A stretch of DNA of 64,000 nt, from NCBI RefSeq assembly GCF_004342425.1, contig NZ_SLWQ01000006.1, positions 124,001 through 188,000 on the forward strand. Direction: 5' to 3'. The translations under genes were made by a program, and so were the position numbers. This DNA comes from Dokdonella fugitiva (GTDB lineage Bacteria > Pseudomonadota > Gammaproteobacteria > Xanthomonadales > Rhodanobacteraceae). How positions within the stretch are numbered: the stretch's first letter is position 1; each line of letters opens with the position of its first letter. This document shows, piece by piece, positions 7,738 to 15,032 of this stretch. The notes under the pieces were generated by a model, which was not told the origin of the DNA, made no database searches, and worked only from the letters and a program-made list of their open reading frames with translations.

Positions 7738-8969
7738 CCGACGCCGGCAACGCGGCGCGCGCGACGGCGGAAACCGTCGCCGCGCGCAGCTACGGCCGGC
7801 TCGTCGCGTTCCTCGCGGTGCGCACGCACGACGTCGCCGCCGCCGAGGACGCGCTGTCGGACGCGTTCGCGACCGCGCTCGCCGAATGGCCGCGCAGCGG
7901 CTGTCCGGCGAACCCGGAAGCGTGGCTGCTCACCGTCGCGCGCCGACGCCTCGTCGACGGCGTGCGCCGGCGGCAGGTCGGCGAAGCGGTACTGGGCGAG
8001 CTGCAGCAGCTCGCCGAGCACGTCGTCGATGCACCCGACGAAGCGCCGATCCCCGACCAGCGGCTCGCCCTGCTGTTCGCCTGCGCGCACCCGGCGATCG
8101 ACGCCGCCGTGCGCGCGCCGCTGATGCTGCAGACCGTGCTCGGCCTCGACGCGAAACGCATCGCGGCCGCGTTCCTCACCTCGCCCGCCGCGATGGGCAA
8201 GCGTCTCGGCCGGGCGAAACAGAAGATCCGCGAGGCCGGCGTCCCGCTGCGCGTTCCCGAGCGGGCCGAATTGCCGGCGCGCCTCGATGCGGTGCTCGCG
8301 GCGATCTATGCCGCGTTCACCGACGGCTGGTGCGGCGGCGACGCCTCGCGCCACGAGCTCGCCGAGGAGGCCATCTTCCTCGCGCGCATCGTCGTCGAGT
8401 TGCTCCCGGACGATGCCGAGGCGCCCGGCCTGCTCGCCTGCATGCTGTACGCGCACGCGCGGCGGGCCGCGCGCCGTTCCGCCGGCGGCGACTACGTGCC
8501 GCTGCACGCGCAGGATGTCGCGCGCTGGGACAGCGCGATGATCGGCGAAGCCGAAGCGCTGCTGCGCCACGCGAGCACGCTGCGGCGGATCGGCCGCTTC
8601 CAGCTCGAGGCAGCGCTGCAGTCCGCGCACGTCGAGCGCCGGCGCCACGGTCGCGACAACGCGACGGCGATCCTGCAATTGCACGATGCGCTCGCCATGC
8701 TCGCGCCATCGCCAGTCGCCGCGATCAACCGCGCGCTCGCGCTTGCCGACGTGCACGGCGCCGCCGCCGGGCTCGGCGCACTGCCCGATCCGCGCATCGA
8801 CGCACGCATCGCCGGTTACCAGCCGTACTGGGCGACACGCGCGGACCTGCTCGCGCGCAGCGGCGCGGCCGCCGAGGCGCGCGCCGCGTACGAGACGGCG
8901 ATCGCGCTGGAAACCGACGAGGCCGTGCGGCGTTTCCTGCGCGGGCGGCGGGCGGCGCCCGGCACCTAG
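7725..8969 (+). CDS. ECF42-type RNA polymerase sigma factor with C-terminal TPR-like extension
   Basis: The 414-residue product uses GTG at 7725, inside the YCII gene. Residues of about 15-90 match sigma region 2 (YGRLVAFLAVRTHDVAAAED and ALAEWPRSGCPANPEAWLLT). A region 4-like segment (LDAKRIAAAFLTSPAAMGKR) follows. The remaining 230 residues are a helical extension with YAAFTDGW, PLHAQDVARWD, HATAILQLHDALA-like and PVAAINRALAL motifs. This is the layout of the COG4941/ECF42 family, in which the extension acts as a TPR-type regulatory domain instead of an anti-sigma factor. Its stop codon overlaps that of the LytTR regulator on the other strand in a CTAG tetranucleotide. Confidence 0.88.
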   Translation: MAQVADAGNAARATAETVAARSYGRLVAFLAVRTHDVAAAEDALSDAFATALAEWPRSGCPANPEAWLLTVARRRLVDGVRRRQVGEAVLGELQQLAEHVVDAPDEAPIPDQRLALLFACAHPAIDAAVRAPLMLQTVLGLDAKRIAAAFLTSPAAMGKRLGRAKQKIREAGVPLRVPERAELPARLDAVLAAIYAAFTDGWCGGDASRHELAEEAIFLARIVVELLPDDAEAPGLLACMLYAHARRAARRSAGGDYVPLHAQDVARWDSAMIGEAEALLRHASTLRRIGRFQLEAALQSAHVERRRHGRDNATAILQLHDALAMLAPSPVAAINRALALADVHGAAAGLGALPDPRIDARIAGYQPYWATRADLLARSGAAAEARAAYETAIALETDEAVRRFLRGRRAAPGT

Positions 8970-9760
8970 CTGCCGTCCGGCCGCGCATCGCCGGGCGCGT
9001 GCAGGGTCGCGAGCCGGAGGAAGCTCTCGTGCTGGTAACGGCTCATGCGCAGCCGTTGGCCGGTGTCCATGACGACGACGTGATGGCCGTTGAACCAGGG
9101 ATGGATCGCCTGCACGCGCCGCACGTTGACGATCGCCGAACGGTGCACGCGGGCGAAGCGACGCGGATCGAGGCGCGCGACGAGGTTCGCCATCGTCTCG
9201 CGCAGTTCGTGGCTGCGATCGGCCAGGTGCAGCACGACCGTGTTGCGGCTCGCCCTGATCCAGACGACGTCCTCGACCGGCACGAGCACGACGTGCTCGT
9301 CGACGCGCACCGGGATGCGCTCGATCCAGTCGTCACGCGGACGCAGCGCGGCGAGCGCCTCGAGCAGTTCACGCGTGGACGCCGGCGCCGGCCCCGCGGC
9401 GAGGCGCGCCTTCACGCGGCGCAACGTCGCGAGAAAGCGCTCGCGGCTGAACGGCTTGACGAGGTAATCGACCGCGTTCGCCTCGAACGCGCGCACCGCG
9501 TACTGCTCGTAGGCGGTCACGAACACCGTCGCCGGCATGCGGTCCGCGCCGATCGCGGCGACGACGTCGATCCCGTTCATCGCCGGCATCTGGATGTCGA
9601 TGAAGACGAGGTCGGGCGAATGCGCGCGGATCGCCGCGACCGCGGAGGCGCCGTCGCCACATTCGCCGAGTACCTCGATGTCGACATCGTCGCGCAGCAA
9701 TCGCACGATCGCATGCCGCGCGATCGGCTCGTCGTCGACGACGAGGGCCGCGATGCTCAT
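8966..9760 (-). CDS. LytTR-family response regulator
   Basis: Residues 1-120 form a CheY-like receiver with acidic Asp9/Asp10, phospho-acceptor Asp55 in LVFIDIQMP, and the late VDYLVKPFS lysine. Residues of about 160-264 form a LytTR DNA-binding domain (IPVRVDEHVVLVPVEDVVWI, RVHRSAIVNVRRV). The ATG overlaps the stop of the kinase gene as ATGA, so the pair is translationally coupled. LytTR regulators bind imperfect direct repeats and often control surface or secreted factors. The target here is unknown, although two secreted-protein genes lie just beyond the kinase in the divergent direction. Confidence 0.92.
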   Translation of the reverse strand: MSIAALVVDDEPIARHAIVRLLRDDVDIEVLGECGDGASAVAAIRAHSPDLVFIDIQMPAMNGIDVVAAIGADRMPATVFVTAYEQYAVRAFEANAVDYLVKPFSRERFLATLRRVKARLAAGPAPASTRELLEALAALRPRDDWIERIPVRVDEHVVLVPVEDVVWIRASRNTVVLHLADRSHELRETMANLVARLDPRRFARVHRSAIVNVRRVQAIHPWFNGHHVVVMDTGQRLRMSRYQHESFLRLATLHAPGDARPDGS

Positions 9761-10857
9761 GCGGCGTCCTCGACGTCCGGCAGCTCGATGCGGCGCAGCG
9801 GCAGGCGGATGCGGCAGGCGACGCCTTTCGGCCACAGGCTGTCGAGGCGGATCCCGGCGGCGTCGCCATAGAGTTCGCGCAGGCGCAGGCGCGTGTTGGC
9901 GAGGCCGATGCCGCGCCGGCCTATCTCGCGCGCCATGCCGTCGAGCACGCTGTTGGCGTTGCGCACTTCCAGGCAGAGCGATTCGCCGTCGCGGCGACTG
10001 TCGATCTCGATGCAGTCCTCGCCGACGTGCTTGCCGATGCCGTGGCGGATCGCGTTTTCGACGATCGGTTGCAGGATCAATGCCGGCACCGCGCACTCGA
10101 GCGTGTCCGGATCGACGTAGACGCGCGTGGTCAGCCGATCCTTGAAGCGCATGCGCTGGATGCCGAGGTAGAGGTCGAGCAATTCGAGTTCGCGCTGCAG
10201 GGCGATCTCCTGCCCTTCCTGTTCCTCGAGGAACGCGCGCAACAGCTCGCTCAGGCGCAGCAGCATGTCCTCGGCGGACGCGGTGTCCTCCTGCAGCAGG
10301 GTGACGATCGCATGCAGCGTGTTGAAGAGGAAATGCGGCTGCAGCTGCGTCCGCAGCACCTGCAGGCGCGACTGCGCAAGCTCGGTCGCGAGCCGGCTCG
10401 CCTCGACCTCGCGCCGCGTCTTCTCGCGGTAGTGGCGCATCGCCGCGTGCAGCGCGAGCAGCGCGGCGTAGGTGAGCAGGCCGATCGCGGCATGCTGGCC
10501 GACGAACTGGTCGACCTGCTGGCCGAACGTGCCCGGCTCGAACAGGTGCGACACGAGCGCGCCGGCGATGAGCGCGATCGCGGTGATCGCGCAGGCGAGC
10601 AGCGCTTGCCGGCGCAGGTTCGCGAAGGTCGGCGGCGAGACCGGATATTGCTCGGCGAGGCGGAAGACCAGGGGCGCCAGCGCGGCCCACGTGTACCACT
10701 GGATCATCGACCAGCGCAGGTAGACCAATGCCGGCCAGGTGTGGCCCTGCAGCGAATCGTGCAGGTAACCCTGCACCGCGAACACCAGCACGACACCGGT
10801 CCACAGGCCGAGGTAGCGCCACAGGCCGATGTCGTCGTCGAGCAGGCGGATCTTCAT
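9757..10857 (-). CDS. LytS/YehU-type sensor histidine kinase
   Basis: The 366-residue kinase has four hydrophobic helices in the first 145 residues and no large periplasmic loop. A coiled segment leads to LRTQLQPHFLFNTLHAI, the His_kinase (PF06580) box with His175. The N box (LQPIVENAIRHG, Asn268) and the G box (GIGLANTRLRL) follow. This is the LytS/YehU/AlgZ class, which pairs with LytTR regulators, and the regulator gene overlaps by four bases downstream. The signal is unlikely to be a soluble periplasmic ligand bound in a sensor domain, because none is present; a membrane or lipid-state cue is one possibility. Confidence 0.92.
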   Translation of the reverse strand: MKIRLLDDDIGLWRYLGLWTGVVLVFAVQGYLHDSLQGHTWPALVYLRWSMIQWYTWAALAPLVFRLAEQYPVSPPTFANLRRQALLACAITAIALIAGALVSHLFEPGTFGQQVDQFVGQHAAIGLLTYAALLALHAAMRHYREKTRREVEASRLATELAQSRLQVLRTQLQPHFLFNTLHAIVTLLQEDTASAEDMLLRLSELLRAFLEEQEGQEIALQRELELLDLYLGIQRMRFKDRLTTRVYVDPDTLECAVPALILQPIVENAIRHGIGKHVGEDCIEIDSRRDGESLCLEVRNANSVLDGMAREIGRRGIGLANTRLRLRELYGDAAGIRLDSLWPKGVACRIRLPLRRIELPDVEDAA

Positions 10858-11057
10858 CGCGTCGTCCGCAAGGGCGTCGCGACCATCGTAGGCGGCGCAG
10901 GCGTGTCGCGGAAGGCACCACGGGTCACGGCTGCGATTCGTCCCGCTGCCACGACGATTCGTCCCGCCACGGCCGCGCGCACGCGCCGCGCCGCGTCCAA
11001 TGCCGCAGGCCGGCTCGAAGCGATCGCCGTGATCGCGCGCCGGACGGCGGAGGACCC

Positions 11058-11414
11058 ATGCACGCGACGATCCTGATCACCCTGCTGTTCGCTGGTGGAA
11101 TGGCGCAGGCGGAGGACCTGCATTACCTCGACCTCGTCAACACGGCGCCGTCGAGCCTCACCGCATTCGCGGTCGCGCCGGCAGGCAGCGGCGAGTGGCG
11201 CGAGGTGCAACTCGGCGATGCGCCACTGCAGGGCGGCGGCGATTCGGCCACGGTCGCGATCCGCGGCGAAGGCTGCCTGCGCGACCTGCGCAGCACGTTC
11301 CGCGACGGCCGCGTGCTCGTGCAGCGCGATTTCGACGTCTGCCGTTATCGCAGCTACCACACGGGGCAATACCTGCGCCGCGCGCGCGCCGTTGCGCGCC
11401 CCTCGCACGACTGA
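11058..11414 (+). CDS. Small secreted protein of unknown function
   Basis: The 118-residue product has a short signal peptide (MHATILITLLFAGGMAQA) and a mature domain with two cysteines (GEGCLRDLRSTFRDGR and DFDVCRYRSYHTGQYLRR). GGAGG precedes the ATG at a good distance. The D-x-CRYRSYHTG motif recurs, as far as I recall, in short hypothetical proteins of Xanthomonadales, so it is probably a conserved periplasmic protein. It starts divergently from the histidine kinase gene, which could place it under that system's control. No function can be assigned. Confidence 0.7.
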   Translation: MHATILITLLFAGGMAQAEDLHYLDLVNTAPSSLTAFAVAPAGSGEWREVQLGDAPLQGGGDSATVAIRGEGCLRDLRSTFRDGRVLVQRDFDVCRYRSYHTGQYLRRARAVARPSHD

Positions 11415-11523
11415 GGCGCCGGACCGGACCAGCACGCATCGCGAAAGTGGGCCTCCCGGCGCGTCGTCGCAGCGACGACGCTGCTGCCGTCACGAACGGT
11501 GACGTCCTTCATCGGAGAGACCC

Positions 11524-12726
11524 ATGCGCCAGATCATCACTTTCGCGATCGCCGCCGCGCTCGGCGTCGCTGCGCCGGCCGCCTTCGCCAGACCGGCGCC
11601 CCATCCGGCGTCGTTCCCGCACTACCGCGTCACGGTGCTGCCCGCGCTCGACGGCGGCGTCGCTGCCAACACGCGCGGCAAGAGCATCAACGACCTCGGC
11701 CTCGTCGCAGGCTATTCGAACGCGGCGAACGGGCAACGCCATGCAACCGCGTGGGTACTCGGGCGCATCATCGACCTCGGCACGCTCGGCCACGCGCCCG
11801 ATCTCGCCAGCGCGGTCGCCTGGCCGAGCAAGAACCTGCTAGGCATGGTGTCGGGCATCTCGCTCGTCGACGCGCCCGATCCCGGCGGCGGCCAAGGCTG
11901 GAGCTGCGCCGCGGGCGGTTTCCTCGCCAATCCCGGCGGCCATGCCTGCCACGGCTTCCTCTGGGCCTTCGGCCGCATGCACGACCTCGCGCCCTTGCCC
12001 GGCGGGCACAACAGTTTCGCGACCGGCACCAACAGCTGGGGCCAGACCGTAGGCTGGGCCGAAAACGGCGTGATCGATGCTGCCTGCCTCGCGCCGCAGG
12101 TACGGCAGTTCCGGCCCGTGGTCTGGGGGCTCGACCACCGGCCGCGGGCCCTGCCGCTCGTCGAGGGCGACACGTCGGGCTCGGCCACCGCGATCAACGA
12201 CCGCGGCCAGATCGCCGGCATCTCGGGCATCTGCGACCAGGCGGTCGGCCGCTCCAGCGCGCGCCATGCCGTGCTGTGGGACGGCGGCCACCTCGTGCGC
12301 ATCGACAACCCGAGCGGAGCGCCGTACTGGAACACGCCGATGGCCTTGACCGAGCGCGGCGAGGTCGCCGGCTTCGCCGGCGTGCCCGACGATTTCGACG
12401 GCAACTTCACCCGCGCGTTCACCTGGTCACGCTCGCGCGGATGGACGTGGATCGACTTCTTGCCCGGCGACGTCGCCGCGATCGGCACCGGCATCAACCT
12501 GCGCGGCGAGGTCGTCGGCTATTCCAACGACGGCACGAACTTCCATCCATGGATCTGGCGCAATGGCCAGCTCGCCAACCTCGACGACCTCGTCGACCGC
12601 AGCAATGGCTTCGACGGCACGCTCACGCTCGCCGACGACATCAATGACGCGGGCGTCGTCACCGGGCGTGCGACCGCGGCCGACGGCAGCAGGATCGCAT
12701 TTATCGCAACACCGACCGGCCACTGA
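11524..12726 (+). CDS. Secreted HAF-repeat protein
   Basis: The 400-residue product has a signal peptide (MRQIITFAIAAALGVAAPAA, cleavage after AFA). It carries repeated units of the HAF type: SINDLGLVAGYSNAANGQRH, AINDRGQIAGISG, INLRGEVVGYSNDG and DINDAGVVTGRA, each followed by HA-x-x-W or W-x-x-G strands. HAF repeats are about 40 residues, form propeller-like blades, and are named for the H-A-F triplet in extracellular proteins. Two extra cysteine-containing insertions (WSCAAGG, ACHGF) may form a disulfide. Unlike several other secreted proteins here it lacks the DGF tail, ending in ATPTGH. Function is unknown. Confidence 0.85.
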   Translation: MRQIITFAIAAALGVAAPAAFARPAPHPASFPHYRVTVLPALDGGVAANTRGKSINDLGLVAGYSNAANGQRHATAWVLGRIIDLGTLGHAPDLASAVAWPSKNLLGMVSGISLVDAPDPGGGQGWSCAAGGFLANPGGHACHGFLWAFGRMHDLAPLPGGHNSFATGTNSWGQTVGWAENGVIDAACLAPQVRQFRPVVWGLDHRPRALPLVEGDTSGSATAINDRGQIAGISGICDQAVGRSSARHAVLWDGGHLVRIDNPSGAPYWNTPMALTERGEVAGFAGVPDDFDGNFTRAFTWSRSRGWTWIDFLPGDVAAIGTGINLRGEVVGYSNDGTNFHPWIWRNGQLANLDDLVDRSNGFDGTLTLADDINDAGVVTGRATAADGSRIAFIATPTGH

Positions 12727-12797
12727 TGTACGAACATGATCGTACGGCGGCGCACGCGGGGCGTGCCTCGTCGTCGAACGGAACCTGGAGAATCGCA

Positions 12798-13013
12798 ATG
12801 AACGGCAACATCCCCGAAGAAGGCCAGGACGTCCAGGTCAGGATCGGCGGTGGCAGCTGGCAGTCGGCGACCTATCGCCGCGGCCAGTTCGTCGACGCGT
12901 TCGGCCTGCCGCTCGATCCGGCGCGGATTTCGGAATGGCAGGCGGCCGAGCCGCGCGTGCGCGACACGCGCGACCGGCTCGCCGAGTGGAACGCGCTCGG
13001 CTCGTTCCACTGA
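12798..13013 (+). CDS. Small soluble protein of unknown function
   Basis: The 71-residue product follows a clear GGAG and starts MNGNIPEEGQDVQVRIGGGS. It contains SWQSATYRRGQFVDAFG and a charged C-terminal helix. There is no signal peptide, cysteine or membrane segment. The first half looks like a small beta barrel, since WQSATYRRGQF resembles SH3-like strands, but this is only an impression. A large hairpin follows directly, so it ends the transcript. It could be cotranscribed with the HAF protein, 71 bases upstream. Confidence 0.6.
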   Translation: MNGNIPEEGQDVQVRIGGGSWQSATYRRGQFVDAFGLPLDPARISEWQAAEPRVRDTRDRLAEWNALGSFH

Positions 13014-13027
13014 GGCGGATGCACGCC

Positions 13028-13064
13028 GCCGCGGCGAACCGGCGCGGAGCCGGTTCGCCGCGGC
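13028..13064. terminator. Large GC hairpin between convergent genes
   Basis: A 16-bp perfect stem (13028-13043 with 13049-13064, arms GCCGCGGCGAACCGGC and its complement) surrounds a GCGGA loop. It lies exactly between the 71-residue gene and the acyl-CoA ligase gene, which are convergent. No T-tract is seen. Confidence 0.75.
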
Positions 13065-13068
13065 GCGA

Positions 13069-14745
13069 CTACAGCGGCCGCTCGGCGAGTTCGCGTCGCA
13101 GCAGCTTGTCGACCGCCGAGCGCGGCAGCGCGTCGAGGAACTCGACGCGCTTGGGCTGCTTGAAGTGCGACAGCTTCTCGAGGCACCACGCGCGCACCGC
13201 CGCCTCGTCGAGGGCCGGGTCGCGCTTGACGACGAACAGGCGCACGCGCTCGCCGTCCTCCTCGTCGGGCATGCCGACCGCGCAGACGTCCGCAATGCCC
13301 GGATGCGCGCCGACGACGTCCTCGATCGCGGCCGGATACACGTTGGCGCCGTCGACGTTGATCATGTCCTTGATGCGCCCGAGCAGGTAGAGCGCGCCGT
13401 TAGGCTCCATGCGGCCGAGATCGCCGGTGCGGAACCAGCCGTCCGCAGTGATCGCGCGTGCATTCTCGTCGGGCCGCTGGTCGTAGCCGGCCATCATGAA
13501 CGGGCCGCGCAACCAGACCTCGCCAATCCTGCCCGGCGCGACCGCGCGCAGGTCCGGCGTATCGGGATCGCGCATCGTGACTTCGACCGACGGGAACGGA
13601 AAGCCGACGCTGCCGAGGTGCCGTTCGAAGCCGAGTTCGCCGGCGATCGGCACGGACGTCTCGGTAAGGCCGTAGCCTTGCAGCAATGGCTTGCCGGTGA
13701 TCTGCTCGAAGCGGTCGCGGATGTCCGCGCGCAGCGGCATGCCGCCGACGAGGCCCGAGCGCAGCGCGGAGAAATCGAGTTCGGCGAAACCGGGCGTCGC
13801 CATCAGGCGGTTGTGGAACGCGGGTCCGGCGAGGATCGAGTTGATCGGCCGCCCGCGCCAGCCGGCGACGACGCGTTCGGCGTCGATCATGCGCGGGAAC
13901 AGCAACTGCGTGACGCCGCGGCTCGAATACTGCAGCAGGTTCACCGACATGCCGGCCGCGTGCGAGAACGGATGCACGCTCGCGACGAGGCCACCGGCGC
14001 GGCAGGTGTGCTCCTCCATCGCCAGGCGCAGGATCTCGATCCCCGCGCGCATGTTCGCGTGGGTCGTGCGCACCGCCTTCGACACGCCGGTCGTACCGCC
14101 GGTGTAGGACATCAGCGCGAGATCGCCCGCACGCACCTCGCGTTGCACTGCCGGCAGGCGCATGCCACGCGCGAGCGCATCGCCGAACGCGACCGCCTCC
14201 GCCGGCCCCGGCGGCGCGACGCCGAACAGGTCGGGCGCGACGGTCACGACGAGCTGCTTCATCGCCTCGCTGCCGCGCGCCGCGCGGAAGGTCGGCATCA
14301 GCACGTCGAGGCCGACCACCGCCTTCGGCGCGATCGCGCGGATCGGCCCTTCCATCTCCTGCGAGGTCGCCGCGATGTAGACCGGCATGACCGCGAGGCC
14401 GGCCGTCCACGCCGCGAGCAGCGCGATCGGGAAGGCGGGCACGTTCGGTAGCAGGAACACCACGCGGTCGCCCGGCTCGAGTTTCCACTCGTGCACGAAG
14501 AAGCGCGCAAGCGCATCGGCCTGCCGCGCCCATTCGGCGTAGGTGAGTCGTTCTCCATCCAGTTCGAACGCGACGAGGTCGGCATGGCGCGCGCACGCTT
14601 CCTGCAGCAGTGCGAGCATCGTTTCGTCGGGTGCCACGCGGATCTCGCGAGGCAGGTTGTCCGGATACCGCGCCGTCCATGGGCGGCTCGCATACCACGC
14701 CGCGGGATCCGCCACGGCTTCGAGTCCACCATTCATTTGTATCAC
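13069..14745 (-). CDS. Acyl-CoA synthetase (AMP-dependent fatty acid-CoA ligase family)
   Basis: This 558-residue ANL-superfamily enzyme has the phosphate-binding loop MSYTGGTTGVSKAV (about residues 212-225), LLQGYGLTET, the A8 motif GWFRTGDLGRM and GRIKDMINVDGANVYP, and the late catalytic lysine in PRSAVDKLLRREL. It would activate a carboxylic acid to acyl-AMP and then acyl-CoA in the cytosol or at the inner membrane. The substrate chain length cannot be read from the sequence. The best analogy is FadD-like medium/long-chain ligases. GGGGTG precedes the ATG. It is monocistronic between a hairpin and a divergent secreted-protein gene, with a relatively AT-rich promoter region of about 60 bases upstream. 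Confidence 0.9.
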   Translation of the reverse strand: MIQMNGGLEAVADPAAWYASRPWTARYPDNLPREIRVAPDETMLALLQEACARHADLVAFELDGERLTYAEWARQADALARFFVHEWKLEPGDRVVFLLPNVPAFPIALLAAWTAGLAVMPVYIAATSQEMEGPIRAIAPKAVVGLDVLMPTFRAARGSEAMKQLVVTVAPDLFGVAPPGPAEAVAFGDALARGMRLPAVQREVRAGDLALMSYTGGTTGVSKAVRTTHANMRAGIEILRLAMEEHTCRAGGLVASVHPFSHAAGMSVNLLQYSSRGVTQLLFPRMIDAERVVAGWRGRPINSILAGPAFHNRLMATPGFAELDFSALRSGLVGGMPLRADIRDRFEQITGKPLLQGYGLTETSVPIAGELGFERHLGSVGFPFPSVEVTMRDPDTPDLRAVAPGRIGEVWLRGPFMMAGYDQRPDENARAITADGWFRTGDLGRMEPNGALYLLGRIKDMINVDGANVYPAAIEDVVGAHPGIADVCAVGMPDEEDGERVRLFVVKRDPALDEAAVRAWCLEKLSHFKQPKRVEFLDALPRSAVDKLLRRELAERPL

Positions 14746-15032
14746 CCCTGTAGCAATGAACGATCCCCTTAATCGTCCATTGTGCCGATCCTACACTTTG
14801 CCGGGGCCGTTGCGCTGAACAGGTTGCGCGTCCGGGGTGCGATCCGCGCCCGATGCCCGTGGCCGCCGCCGGCCCGGGGCACCCGACGGCCGATGCGCCA
14901 GCGCCCTGCGGCGGCGCGATCCCTGCTTGCCCACCGCATCGGCGCGACGAACGCTCCGCCACTTGTGACGCGGCGCCCGGAAATCCCCGCGGCGGCGCGC
15001 ACAATGCGCGCACCGCTCGCCGGAGTACGCCG

